Shown piece by piece: positions 15,590 through 24,920 of a stretch of DNA of 64,000 nt. The notes beneath the pieces are model-generated. The model made no database searches. It was not told where the DNA came from and worked only from the letters and a program-made list of their open reading frames with translations. Source of the DNA: Spirochaetota bacterium (GTDB taxonomy: Bacteria > Spirochaetota > UBA4802 > JAFGJZ01); contig JAQIBV010000031.1 in assembly GCA_027858855.1 (NCBI GenBank), forward strand, positions 1 through 64,000. Direction: 5' to 3'. Each line of letters begins with the position of its first letter. Position 1 is the first letter of the stretch. The position numbers and the translations under genes are program-made.

Positions 15590-17200
15590 TTATATAGTTA
15601 GTGCAAACCTTTTTTGTAACTCTTCTACGGTTTTCGGTGAATTTCTGTCATCTTTTCTGCCAAGTACCGCCCATACTGTCATTGTACCAGATTCGCCCTT
15701 TATTTGAATAGGTTTCATTTTTTGAAGATAAAATTTTTCTTTTACATTTCTGTATACAGGAAGTGTAATTAGAATATCTGTTCCCAAAAGGGAGTTCAAA
15801 TGTTCGATATGCGACGCCTTTTTTATTGTGTCTCCGATTACTCCATAATTGTGACAGTTGGCCGTACCGATATCACCAGCAAGAATTGAGCCCGTATTGA
15901 TACCGCATCTCATGCTTATTGGGAATTTACGGTTATGTTTTTTATTATAATTATAGATTTTTTGTCTTATCATAATTGCGCATAAAACAGCTTTTTCACA
16001 ATTTGTTTCGGGACGGCCGGAAAAACTGAACATGGCTGTCATCACATCACCAAGAATACTATTGGTCCTTCCTCCAGCTGTTCGAATGGAAAAAATTATG
16101 CGTTTCATATAGTTATTTATATGAGCACGTGCTGTTTTTGGCTTAAATTGTTGAGTTATTCCTGCGAAGGATTGAAAATTTAGATACATGAATGCGGCCT
16201 TATCGTAACTGGATGAAGTAAAAGACGTTTCAGGAAGCCTTTTCTTTATTTTTTTTATTTTAACCGATGCATTTTTTCCCCGCAAGAATATGAAAGCACA
16301 TAATATTGCGACACTCATAATGATTATCATAATGAGCAGGTTCTGATATAGCAGTAAATCAGAACCTGCAAAAATAGTTTCAGTTTCTGTAAAAGATATC
16401 ACACCTGGATAACCATCTGCATATCTGTAAAAATAACCGGTATACTGTGTTCCTTGTGAGTCTTTGAAGTTCAGTTGGCCATTGTTAACCTGACTGGTGA
16501 ACATCTGATGTACAATTGGAAGCTCGGCTAAAGAGAGACGTTGTTCTACTGCTGATGAAGGATTACCGGCAATGACGGTTCCGTCAGGAGTTACAATGAG
16601 GGACTGTATCTGTTCATTAGGCACCTGTGAGCTAATAAGTGAAGCGGCGTCGATTGTGATAATTATTATTGGAGGTTTGGATTTACTCGGATCTTTGTAT
16701 GCCGAAAAGGCCATGCTTATGGCTGGTATACCAAGTTCAGGGGAAATATTTCTTAAGGATGGAATGGTTACTCCCTTTACATTAAAAAAATCTCTGTTTT
16801 TATGAAGTGCACTTAAAAGGTTTTCTTCAGTAATCATATTACTTTCAACAAACAGCGGGTTGATTATTTTTTTAAGAATGGTAGTAGTATTGTTCTTGGT
16901 AGTTAAGGTATGAATTGAAATAATTGCACCATTATCCGTCAATAGATCATCATCGAGTTGCCGGCTATATGGAACCATTCGGGCAATTGCACCATAAGTG
17001 TCGATACTTGTTTTCAGAGAATTTGCAGATGCAGAAGTCTGAAGCAGTCTGTTATTGTTAATCCTGAGTCGGATATCAGATTTATACAGATATGAGACTA
17101 GAAAAACGAAAGATATCAACGATAACAGGAGTAAAAAGGAGAATGTGAGAAGAATTCTCGATCTGGTTGCACGCAGTCGTCTTACTGATTTTCGTATCAT
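15590..17200 (-). CDS. Membrane sensor with degenerate class III cyclase domain
   Basis: 536 residues: membrane helix (15-40), a large extracytoplasmic Cache-like sensor (41-280), a second helix (284-307) and a cytoplasmic class III adenylate/guanylate cyclase homology domain (330-536). The fold is clear (ILGDVMTAMFSF, RCGINTGSILAGDIG, NYGVIGDTI). However, one of the two metal-binding Asp is Asn (N341 in YLNFQSF; D385 is kept). In the substrate/transition-state motif the usual Asn and Arg are Lys460 and His464. Cyclisation therefore looks unlikely and a binding or regulatory role is more plausible (inference). It heads the unit with the FecR and ankyrin genes, 75 bases before the FecR gene. 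Confidence 0.85.
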   Translation of the reverse strand: MIRKSVRRLRATRSRILLTFSFLLLLSLISFVFLVSYLYKSDIRLRINNNRLLQTSASANSLKTSIDTYGAIARMVPYSRQLDDDLLTDNGAIISIHTLTTKNNTTTILKKIINPLFVESNMITEENLLSALHKNRDFFNVKGVTIPSLRNISPELGIPAISMAFSAYKDPSKSKPPIIIITIDAASLISSQVPNEQIQSLIVTPDGTVIAGNPSSAVEQRLSLAELPIVHQMFTSQVNNGQLNFKDSQGTQYTGYFYRYADGYPGVISFTETETIFAGSDLLLYQNLLIMIIIMSVAILCAFIFLRGKNASVKIKKIKKRLPETSFTSSSYDKAAFMYLNFQSFAGITQQFKPKTARAHINNYMKRIIFSIRTAGGRTNSILGDVMTAMFSFSGRPETNCEKAVLCAIMIRQKIYNYNKKHNRKFPISMRCGINTGSILAGDIGTANCHNYGVIGDTIKKASHIEHLNSLLGTDILITLPVYRNVKEKFYLQKMKPIQIKGESGTMTVWAVLGRKDDRNSPKTVEELQKRFALTI

Positions 17201-17368
17201 CTGTATTATCCTTTCCGGAAGTTACTTTTTATCGCTGTTGTTTTCCGGTTTGTCAACCATTTCATTTTTATAGCTAAATAAATAGTTAAGTTGCTAAAAA
17301 ATAGTTGTCGATCGGTAGGGGGGCGGGGAAGGTGTATTTTCAGTTCAACGATACCAGGGAGGGAATTA

Positions 17369-18421
17369 ATGGAAGCTAATGACTTTGATCTTATGTCAAC
17401 GGTCGAATCGGGTGGGTGTTCTGCTAAACTACCGGCCGGAGTGTTAAAAGAACTTCTTGCTGGAATACCTCAGGTGAAATCGGATAATTTGCTCATTGGA
17501 AATGATACCAGTGATGACGCACTTGTTTACAGGCTAAACGATACTACGGCATTGATACAAACTACCGATTTTTTCCCGCCTCTCTGCTCTGATCCTTACA
17601 CTTTTGGATTTATTGCTGCGGCTAATGCTTTGAGTGATATTTTTGCTATGGGAGGTCGTGCAGTAACGGCCTTGAATATAGTCATGTTTCCGACTACACA
17701 AATGCCAGTTACTGTTCTCAAGTCCATTCTTGAGGGTGGAGCGGATGCTGCAGCTGAGGCCGGAGCCGTGCTTGCAGGCGGGCATACAATAGATGGCCCC
17801 GTTCCGGTATATGGGCTCTCGGTTACTGGAACCGTACATCCAGATAAAATAATCTCAAACCATGGAGCCCGTCCAGGTGATATCCTTCTTCTGACAAAGG
17901 GTGTTGGAACCGGCGCCTTAACCGCAGCTTTGCGTGTTAATGAGCTTAAATCCTCTGAATACGATGATGCCTTGTACTCAATGAAACAGCTGAACATGAA
18001 GGGTGCAGATATTATGCAACAGTTTCCTGTTCATGCTGCAACTGACATAACCGGATTCAGTCTTGCTGGCCATGCTTTAGAGATGGCTGTTGCGTCCGGT
18101 GTTCATCTTAAACTCTACAGTGAAGAGATCCCGCTCCTCGATAACGCGTATCGCGTAACAGAAGCCGGTTGTATTCCCTGTGCTTCGTTTCGTAATCTGC
18201 AATATGTAGAATCATCTGTGAACTTTTCCGATAAGATAGACTATAACCGGAAAATGCTGGCGGTTGATGCCCAGACTTCAGGAGGTCTTCTTATTAGCGT
18301 AGCAGCAGATTCGGCTCGAAAACTGCATGAGGCTCTGATGGCAGCGGGCTATGGATACACTTCAATCATAGGTGAGGTTTTTCCACGAGATGCTAATGAT
18401 AGTTTTATAGAGGTAGTATAG
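17369..18421 (+). CDS. selD: Selenide, water dikinase (selenophosphate synthetase)
   Basis: Makes selenophosphate from selenide and ATP, the selenium donor for tRNA and protein selenation. The catalytic Cys17 and Lys20 are in SGGCSAK, followed by the glycine-rich AIR-synthase-type fold (DFFPPLCSDPYTFG, AANALSDIFAMGG, AGGHTIDGPVPVYGLSVTG, TDITGFSLAGHALEMA, AQTSGGLL). The second Cys seen in some relatives (CxC) is Ala here. The ATG at 17369 is chosen because GGGAGGG lies just before it and the family starts here; the frame is open further upstream. The stop codon touches the start of selU, so the pair is an operon. Confidence 0.95.
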   Translation: MEANDFDLMSTVESGGCSAKLPAGVLKELLAGIPQVKSDNLLIGNDTSDDALVYRLNDTTALIQTTDFFPPLCSDPYTFGFIAAANALSDIFAMGGRAVTALNIVMFPTTQMPVTVLKSILEGGADAAAEAGAVLAGGHTIDGPVPVYGLSVTGTVHPDKIISNHGARPGDILLLTKGVGTGALTAALRVNELKSSEYDDALYSMKQLNMKGADIMQQFPVHAATDITGFSLAGHALEMAVASGVHLKLYSEEIPLLDNAYRVTEAGCIPCASFRNLQYVESSVNFSDKIDYNRKMLAVDAQTSGGLLISVAADSARKLHEALMAAGYGYTSIIGEVFPRDANDSFIEVV

Positions 18422-19465
18422 ATGGCCGAAAAAATTGAAATCGCCCGCTTTATGGAGATGGCAAAGACAATACCGATTGTTGATGTTCGCTCTCCAGGTG
18501 AATATGAAGCGGGACACATTCCCGGAGCTGTCAATATACCTCTTTTTGACAATGATCAACGCGCCGAGGTCGGAACCATATATAAGCAGACAGGACGTGA
18601 GCCCGCGATAATGCGTGCGCTGGAGATTGTCGGCCCAAAGCTTACATGGTATGTGAATGAGACAAAAAAACATGCTGTTAATGGAGAGGTTCTGGTTCAT
18701 TGCTGGCGTGGAGGCATGAGAAGCAGCAGCTTTGCCTGGTTTTGCGAAACTGTAGATATTTCTGTATCTCTGCTAGATGGCGGGTATAAAGCATATCGTC
18801 GATATATCCGCGAGAGTTTTTTATTAGCACAGAATCTGATAGTAGTTGGTGGTTTTACCGGCTCTGGTAAAACAGAGATACTTGGTGAGCTTCAAAAGAT
18901 GGGGGAGCAGGTTATAGATCTTGAAAAAAAGGCCAATCACAAGGGGTCTGCGTTTGGTGCAATCGGTCAAAAAGAGCAACCGACTACCGAACAATTTGAG
19001 AATGATATCGCCATTGAATGGCTAACCTTCGACATGCAGCGCCCTGTTTTTGTTGAAGATGAGAGCCTTAAAATTGGAACTGTTGTAATCAATGAAAATC
19101 TTTTTTCTTTGATGCGAGATGTTCCGCTCTTTGTTATTCAGATTCCACGTGAAGAGCGCATATGCAGAATTGAGCGTGACTACTGTGTCGTACCGGCAGA
19201 AGTTCTGGTCGAAATTGTAAAACGGATTGAACGCCGGTTAGGGGGAGACCGCTGTCATGAGTGTTGTGGACTATTCCTGTCCGGTGACTACTATAATGCG
19301 ATCTCGATTTTACTCGATTACTATGATAAGGGTTACGCTCATGGTATGTCAAAACGTAATCAGGATAAAATGACCGTGGTTGAGGTGCCTACCGGTGATC
19401 CGGCAGAGGCTGCCCGGGCATTACTCAGGTCTGTTTATGCAGCTAAACAGCCATTTCACGCATAA
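18422..19465 (+). CDS. selU: tRNA 2-selenouridine synthase
   Basis: SelU/MnmH (YbbB) replaces sulfur with selenium at the wobble 2-thiouridine of tRNAs through a geranylated intermediate. The N-terminal rhodanese domain has VDVRSPGEYEAGHIPGAVNIP and the catalytic Cys94 in HCWRGGMRS. The C-terminal P-loop domain has GFTGSGKT (144-151). 347 residues, normal length. It follows selD without a gap, which directly supports use of selenophosphate for tRNA in this organism. selA and selB are not in the window. Its last 23 bases overlap the 3' end of the convergent dehydrogenase gene. Confidence 0.95.
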   Translation: MAEKIEIARFMEMAKTIPIVDVRSPGEYEAGHIPGAVNIPLFDNDQRAEVGTIYKQTGREPAIMRALEIVGPKLTWYVNETKKHAVNGEVLVHCWRGGMRSSSFAWFCETVDISVSLLDGGYKAYRRYIRESFLLAQNLIVVGGFTGSGKTEILGELQKMGEQVIDLEKKANHKGSAFGAIGQKEQPTTEQFENDIAIEWLTFDMQRPVFVEDESLKIGTVVINENLFSLMRDVPLFVIQIPREERICRIERDYCVVPAEVLVEIVKRIERRLGGDRCHECCGLFLSGDYYNAISILLDYYDKGYAHGMSKRNQDKMTVVEVPTGDPAEAARALLRSVYAAKQPFHA

Positions 19466-20489
19466 GATCATCTGATAAAATAAATTCAATCACCTCTTCA
19501 ATAGCGTTTGCCTGTGATAGAACCGTATAAAAATTCTCTTTCATTGAAGGGGCGTGCCTGACTGCAGTAATAAGATCTTCACGGTTCAGTGGGTTTTCCT
19601 GTACATATTGTAAAAAACCACAACTTACTATCGACTCCTTTACCATATTATGAGTCTCTTTTTGTACCGCACTAACGGCGTACGCAGCTACTCCTGTTTG
19701 AATACCATGTAGTGAGGGCGAAGACGACAGCTTGTCGTAGGCGTGAGAAATCAGATGTTCGCTTCCGCTTGCAGGGCGGCTAGTACCTGCAATTTCCATC
19801 GCAATTCCTGTCATCATCAGTGAAGATGCGATGGTGCGCACATAATCTGAATTTTCCAGATCTTTTACCGGATAGTTAAGAAAGGCATCTAGAGCAGTGC
19901 GTACTATTATCACCGAGAAATCATTTACATATTCACCGGTTTTTTTATACGAAAGCTTCCAGTCGTATATTGCTGTTGTTTTACACAGAAGATCACCCAT
20001 ACCAGAGTAGATATATTTACGTGGTGCATTCTGCAGAATGTCGGTATCTATTACAACACTGAAGGGTAGATGAGTACTTATTGATCGTTTCTTGTCTTTA
20101 ACATAGAGTGAAGCGACGGGTGAGCAGAAACTGTCGTTTGAAATAATGGTTGGAATTGTGAACAGCTTCTTCTTGAGTATGAATGCAATATATTTGCAGT
20201 AGTCTATAACCTGTCCCCCTCCAATGGCTACAACGGCGGATGCTCCGGACGGGATATCCAAGCTGGTGTCAAAAATTTCTTCTATAGATGTCGTATCGAC
20301 GACAGTTTCGTGCACAATAGAAATTCCCGATGATTCGAGGGAGACTATAACTGTTTTACGAAACAGATCCTGTAATCCCTCTCCCCAAAAAAGGGCAATA
20401 TCATTACAATCTGATGTACGCAGATATTTTCCGATTCGCTGCAAGGCCTGAGGTTTTATACGTACCAGTTCGGGAACAACAATTTCCAT
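19443..20489 (-). CDS. Glycerol-1-phosphate dehydrogenase, AraM/EgsA-like
   Basis: NAD(P)-dependent reduction of dihydroxyacetone phosphate to sn-glycerol-1-phosphate, the archaeal lipid backbone stereochemistry, by a metal-dependent dehydrogenase. Features: GGGQVIDYCKYIA nucleotide-binding segment, TIISNDSFCSPVASLYV, the metal-binding region GMGDLLCKTTAIYDW, SGSEHLISHAYDKL and a metal histidine in LHGIQTGVAAY. 348 residues. The immediately upstream gene is an AraL/NagD-like phosphatase, the same order as araL-araM in the Bacillus subtilis arabinose operon. In bacteria the product may feed heptaprenylglyceryl lipid synthesis; the role here is not known. Confidence 0.85.
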   Translation of the reverse strand: MEIVVPELVRIKPQALQRIGKYLRTSDCNDIALFWGEGLQDLFRKTVIVSLESSGISIVHETVVDTTSIEEIFDTSLDIPSGASAVVAIGGGQVIDYCKYIAFILKKKLFTIPTIISNDSFCSPVASLYVKDKKRSISTHLPFSVVIDTDILQNAPRKYIYSGMGDLLCKTTAIYDWKLSYKKTGEYVNDFSVIIVRTALDAFLNYPVKDLENSDYVRTIASSLMMTGIAMEIAGTSRPASGSEHLISHAYDKLSSSPSLHGIQTGVAAYAVSAVQKETHNMVKESIVSCGFLQYVQENPLNREDLITAVRHAPSMKENFYTVLSQANAIEEVIEFILSDDLMREMAV

Positions 20490-20601
20490 AATATCTCCAT
20501 AATTTTATATAAGTCGAATATCATATTATTAAAGTTATCTATACAAGCGCACCATATAGAATTCCGGTTTATAGTTTTCAGTTTTGTGTTCAGTAGGTTC
20601 C

Positions 20602-21393
20602 TTATAGCGCTTCAGTTTCTTTTAGTAAAAGGTCAAAATCAATTTCGCCGACGTTCTGATGAATATAGGTTGGCCGGTATGGGAAAGCCGAAAGTGTATT
20701 CATATCTGAAACTCCCGATAAAACCAGACAGGTGCGCATACCAGCTTCCAGCCCAGAAACAATATCGGTATCCATACGGTCGCCGACCATGACGGTTTGA
20801 GCCGAGTGAACGCCAAGCATCTGTTTTGCAATCATCATCATTAGCGCATTCGGTTTTCCTACAACATAGGGTTGTTTTCCTGTTGCAGCTTCGATAGCGG
20901 CTATTATCGTACCACAGGCTGGTTCAAGACCGTTCTCAACAGGGTCAACCATATCGGGGTTAGTTGCAATAAATTTTGCGCCTCTGTTTATCAGGTTGAT
21001 AGCTCTCTTCAACATGTCAAAGTTAAGTCCCTTCGTTTTTCCGACTACAACATAGTCGGGATCGGTCTCGGTTAAGGAGAATCCGGCCTTGTAAAGCTCA
21101 TTCGAGAGCGCAGCACCACCAATGGTGTAGGCAGTTCCATTAGGTTTTTGCGTTTTTAGAAAAGTTGCGGTTGCCATGGCGGATGTTATGAAATTATTCT
21201 CCTGTAAGCCCTCGATTCCAAGATTTTTAAGCTTACGAAGTAGATCAAGTTGAGTCTGCTCGGAGTTATTCGTTAAGAACAGAAAGGGGATATTTCGTTC
21301 TTTCATACGAGAAACAAAATCGCTTGCTCCCTCTATTAATCGTCCCCCCCGGTAAATTACCCCGTCCATATCAGAAATTACTGCCAGTTCCAT
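20602..21393 (-). CDS. HAD phosphatase, class IIA (NagD/AraL-like)
   Basis: 263-residue haloacid-dehalogenase-family phosphatase with a C2 cap. Motif I is DMDGVIYRG (Asp nucleophile at residue 8), motif II FLTNNS, motif III around VGKPNALM and motif IV GDRMDTDIVSGLEAGM. The family acts on small sugar or glycerol phosphates. The neighbouring glycerol-1-phosphate dehydrogenase lies 112 bases downstream on the same strand. A phosphatase acting on glycerol phosphate is one possibility suggested by this context (inference). Confidence 0.9.
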   Translation of the reverse strand: MELAVISDMDGVIYRGGRLIEGASDFVSRMKERNIPFLFLTNNSEQTQLDLLRKLKNLGIEGLQENNFITSAMATATFLKTQKPNGTAYTIGGAALSNELYKAGFSLTETDPDYVVVGKTKGLNFDMLKRAINLINRGAKFIATNPDMVDPVENGLEPACGTIIAAIEAATGKQPYVVGKPNALMMMIAKQMLGVHSAQTVMVGDRMDTDIVSGLEAGMRTCLVLSGVSDMNTLSAFPYRPTYIHQNVGEIDFDLLLKETEAL

Positions 21394-21563
21394 AAAAAAC
21401 TCCTCTTATAATATTCCTCAATACTCTGAATATCCTTGATTTCAGTCAACCGATAATTAGGTCTGTTTAGTTTCATGTTAACGCCTTTTTTTATGAAGTC
21501 TGATGATTATTTCAAAAGAGATGAATGATTATCCAAGAAAGAAGTAGATTATTTTCAGGCTGA

Positions 21564-21592
21564 GTGATAAAAAATATTAGGGTCAATATAAT
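21564..21592 (+). promoter_or_regulatory. Possible promoter of xylanase gene
   Basis: TATAAT at 21587-21592 with GTGATA 17 bases upstream fits a sigma-70-type promoter (perfect -10, four of six at -35). This would give a leader of roughly 110 nt. The rest of the 317-base divergent intergenic region (21394-21710) shows no gene. Confidence 0.4.
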
Positions 21593-21710
21593 TTAAATCA
21601 GGATATGCCGCCTTCTTGAAGATTCTATATTTTAAGGTTACATGCAGCCATAAACTGTATTTAATTTCAGGACGTATATGTTGATCACCAAAATTTTTAA
21701 GGAGATTGAA

Positions 21711-23954
21711 ATGAAAAAAAGTTTTTATTTCAGAGCTTTTCTTTACTGCACTGTTATAGTTCTTTTGTCAGTTAGCTTGACCGGTTGTAAAAAGAAATCG
21801 GATCTGCGCAAGGCTGCTGACAAACAGGGAATTCTTATTGGTACTGCTGTTGCAACGGACCAACTTGAGGATCCTAAATACTATAAGACGCTTGCAGAGA
21901 ATTTTAATGTAGTAACTGCGGAAAATATCATGAAGTGGGAGACTATTCACCCACGACGAGATACCTACGATTTTACTGAAAGTGATAAACTGGTAAAATT
22001 TGCGAAAAAACATAATATGAAGGTTCGCGGCCATACCCTGGTTTGGCATAACCAGAATCCGAACTGGCTTCTTTCACAGCCCTGGGACAAGGATGATTTG
22101 TGGAAGGTACTTGAGGATCATATTAAGACAGTTGTAACCCACTATAAAGGCGATATTTATGCCTGGGATGTTGTTAATGAGGCCCTTGATGAAGAGGATT
22201 ACAGGGAAACTTTCTGGTACTTGTATCTTGGACCGGAATATATTGAGAAAGCCTTCAGGTGGGCTCACGAAGCCGACCCGGATGCTCTTTTGTTTTATAA
22301 CGATTATAGTAATGAAGAGATAAATGATAAATCAAATCGAATGTACAGCATGGTCAAAAAATTACTGGATGACGGAGTTCCTATTCATGGAGTTGGACTA
22401 CAGGGGCATTTGAGTCTTGAGTATGGCTTTGATTTTGAAGGTCTTTACATGAATGTTATCCGATTTGCTGAACTTGGCTTAAAGGTCGATTTCACAGAGA
22501 TTGATATACGTATAAAAAAGCCTGAGTCAGAGGCTGATTTTAAAGAACAGGCTGTTCGTTACAGAAAGCTGATGGAAATAATGCTTGCTATTGAAAACGC
22601 TAATTCGTTTACAGTCTGGGGGGTGAGTGATGCTCACTCGTGGGTTCCACAATTTTTTCAGGGAACCGACAGTGCTCTTCTTTTTGACCGCGAGATGGAG
22701 CCGAAACTTGCATATCACACCCTTGTCGAGACCTTAGAAAAGGGACCGGTTAAATTGAACTACAGCAAAAATTTTGCTGACAAGTTCAGAAGCCGTAAGG
22801 CTATACCTCCTTTTAAGGCTCATGCAGTTAACTCGGCACCAAAAATTGATGGCACTCCTAACGATAAAGAGTGGGCAAAGGGTGTAACCTATCCAATTAC
22901 ATTTAATCAGCTTAACCTTTATGATTTTCGTACACCTCCTCACGATGATCTTTGGGGCGAGTGGACTGTTGTTTACCGGGGAAATACCATTTATGGAATT
23001 ATTCGTCGGCACGATGATAAGGATCGCACTGATCATAAGCTTGATTATGAAAATGACAACATTGAGGTCTTCTTTCACTTAGGTGACATCTTTGCTCAGT
23101 TACGTTCTATTGTTGGACAGGGCTGGGAGCCTAACTCTTATGAGGGTGAAAGAAATATTGCCTGGAACAAAGAGGGCACTGTATGCGAGTATTCGGTGAC
23201 TCTTCCTGAAAGCGACCTTACAGGCCTGATTGCCGGTTGGAACATCTCTCTGTCAGATAATGATGGTAAGGATAACCGTGACCATCAGCTTTACCCAATA
23301 ACCGGTCAAAATGATGGATGGCAGGGGAAAAACCTTGGAACTATTCAGTTCGTTGGAAACTCTCCCCGAGTTCCTGAAAAATCACGTGTAGTCATGCCAT
23401 TTATAGCAGCTGCTGCATCGGATACTCCTGAAATTGACGGAACCTTTTCTGAAGATGAGTGGATGGATGCAATCAAGTATCAGTTTGCCTATAATCAGCT
23501 TGATTCTATGAATCAGAGTGTAGGATTTAATAATAATGCGATTTCCGGTTCCTGGGGAATTGTACGGAAGGATAATTTTCTTTACGGATTTGTACTAAGA
23601 AAGGATGCGAAGACAGTAACTTCTAATGATGATCCTGAACTTAATGATAATGTTGCGGTCTATCTGGAGATTGAGGATGGAACGGCTGTAGTGTTCCGTT
23701 CAGTAGTCGGTAAGGATTGGGAATCTCCTGCACTTTCTGGCAGTCATAAGGCTCAGTGGAGCAGTGACGGGTCAGTTCTTGAATTTGTTATAGAACTACC
23801 GGAAGAGGCTGCTTCAAGAAAGATGCTGGGTTTTAACATTTCTCTTTCTGATAATGATGGTGGAGATAAACTGGATTATAAGCTCTACTCAATTACCGGT
23901 GAAAACAAGAGTAGCGAAGCAAAAGGACTGGCTGAATTGGAATTACAGCTGTAA
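21711..23954 (+). CDS. Lipoprotein endo-1,4-beta-xylanase GH10 with two CBM9-like modules
   Basis: Hydrolyses beta-1,4-xylan; probably anchored to the cell surface as a lipoprotein (lipobox SLTGC, Cys26). The GH10 domain (about 30-350) has GHTLVWHNQNP, the acid/base Glu157 in WDVVNEA and the nucleophile Glu263 in DFTEIDIRI. Two CBM9/CBM9-like beta-sandwich modules follow (about 370-560 and 575-747), both with IDG ... W ... YRGNTIYGIIRR-type strands and WEPNSYE/WESPALS motifs. ATG at 21711 is preceded by AAGGAG; a longer start at 21678 would disrupt the signal peptide. 747 residues. A bidirectional terminator separates it from the CE4 gene. Confidence 0.95.
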   Translation: MKKSFYFRAFLYCTVIVLLSVSLTGCKKKSDLRKAADKQGILIGTAVATDQLEDPKYYKTLAENFNVVTAENIMKWETIHPRRDTYDFTESDKLVKFAKKHNMKVRGHTLVWHNQNPNWLLSQPWDKDDLWKVLEDHIKTVVTHYKGDIYAWDVVNEALDEEDYRETFWYLYLGPEYIEKAFRWAHEADPDALLFYNDYSNEEINDKSNRMYSMVKKLLDDGVPIHGVGLQGHLSLEYGFDFEGLYMNVIRFAELGLKVDFTEIDIRIKKPESEADFKEQAVRYRKLMEIMLAIENANSFTVWGVSDAHSWVPQFFQGTDSALLFDREMEPKLAYHTLVETLEKGPVKLNYSKNFADKFRSRKAIPPFKAHAVNSAPKIDGTPNDKEWAKGVTYPITFNQLNLYDFRTPPHDDLWGEWTVVYRGNTIYGIIRRHDDKDRTDHKLDYENDNIEVFFHLGDIFAQLRSIVGQGWEPNSYEGERNIAWNKEGTVCEYSVTLPESDLTGLIAGWNISLSDNDGKDNRDHQLYPITGQNDGWQGKNLGTIQFVGNSPRVPEKSRVVMPFIAAAASDTPEIDGTFSEDEWMDAIKYQFAYNQLDSMNQSVGFNNNAISGSWGIVRKDNFLYGFVLRKDAKTVTSNDDPELNDNVAVYLEIEDGTAVVFRSVVGKDWESPALSGSHKAQWSSDGSVLEFVIELPEEAASRKMLGFNISLSDNDGGDKLDYKLYSITGENKSSEAKGLAELELQL

Positions 23955-23965
23955 ATTAAATAAAA

Positions 23966-23993
23966 AACACCGCAATCATACGATTGCGGTGTT
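23966..23993. terminator. Bidirectional terminator between xylanase and deacetylase genes
   Basis: A perfect 12-bp stem (AACACCGCAATC / GATTGCGGTGTT) with loop ATAC, flanked by an A-run on the left and CCTTTCTT on the right. It can stop transcription from both convergent genes. Confidence 0.9.
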
Positions 23994-24015
23994 CCTTTCT
24001 TAGATCACGCAGTTG

Positions 24016-24744
24016 TTATTCAACATATACATACATCATTTCGGATGAAGAGTCGGGAGTTACACCTTTTCGTTCAAATAGTTCACTCAGCGTTACGAAT
24101 TCATATCCTTCACGTTTTAGTTTCGGAATAATAACATCGATAGCTTCAGGAGTAGGGTGTGGCTTCGGCTGTACATCATGCAACAAAATAATTGCTCCAT
24201 CTTTCATACCGCTCATAACCTTTTCAACTACAAGCTCGGCTGTATCTCCGCCTCCGCCCGGCCAGTCAAAACCAAGCACTCCACTTGCAAATGGTAAATC
24301 GATAACTTCATACATTGTGTTACTTGCAGAAAGGTTAGGAGCACGAAAAAATTTGGGTGTTACCCCGGCGTACTCTTCAATAATTGCGGTAGTATCGTTG
24401 ATATACTTTTTAACCTGCTTCTCACTCATATTTTGCATGCCATCGTAGGTCCATGAGTGGTTGCCAATTTCATGCCCTAAAGAAACCATACGCTTAACAA
24501 TGTCTTTTGTAGAATCATCAAAGTTCTGACCAACCAGAAAAAATGTAGCGGGTACGTTGTGCTTTTCAAGTGTGTCCAGAACCTGAGGCGTAAGCTCTGC
24601 ATCCGCGCTTGGGCCGTCATCAAAGGTTAAGGCGCAAAGTTTGTCGGCTTTTGGATAGGGCTCACCCGTTTGGGGATCAATATCTTTTTTTGTGCAAGAA
24701 GATATCATAATAGTAATCACTGCCAATAAAAATAATTTTTTCAT
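24016..24744 (-). CDS. Polysaccharide deacetylase lipoprotein (CE4/NodB)
   Basis: 242 residues. Lipoprotein signal ends at ISSC (Cys17). The NodB domain has motif 1 TFDDGPS (catalytic/metal Asp pair at 42-43), motif 2 HEIGNHSW (metal His91 and His96), motif 3 FRAPN and motif 5 ILLHD. The enzyme removes N- or O-acetyl groups; given the neighbouring xylanase, acetylxylan is a sensible substrate, but peptidoglycan or chitin oligomers cannot be excluded. It follows the membrane AraC regulator gene on the same strand after 176 bases. Confidence 0.92.
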   Translation of the reverse strand: MKKLFLLAVITIMISSCTKKDIDPQTGEPYPKADKLCALTFDDGPSADAELTPQVLDTLEKHNVPATFFLVGQNFDDSTKDIVKRMVSLGHEIGNHSWTYDGMQNMSEKQVKKYINDTTAIIEEYAGVTPKFFRAPNLSASNTMYEVIDLPFASGVLGFDWPGGGGDTAELVVEKVMSGMKDGAIILLHDVQPKPHPTPEAIDVIIPKLKREGYEFVTLSELFERKGVTPDSSSEMMYVYVE

Positions 24745-24920
24745 ACTTCCTCCATATAATAATGAGAGGATTATATAGTTTTAATCGAATCGATTCTAAC
24801 TCTTTTTTATACAAAAGCAGTTCTTTTTGTGATTGCTCAATAATTTATCATAAATCTGATTTTTCCTTCTGCCATCAGCAGAGAGAAACGAGTTATTTAA
24901 GTCTAAATTATAATATGGTT

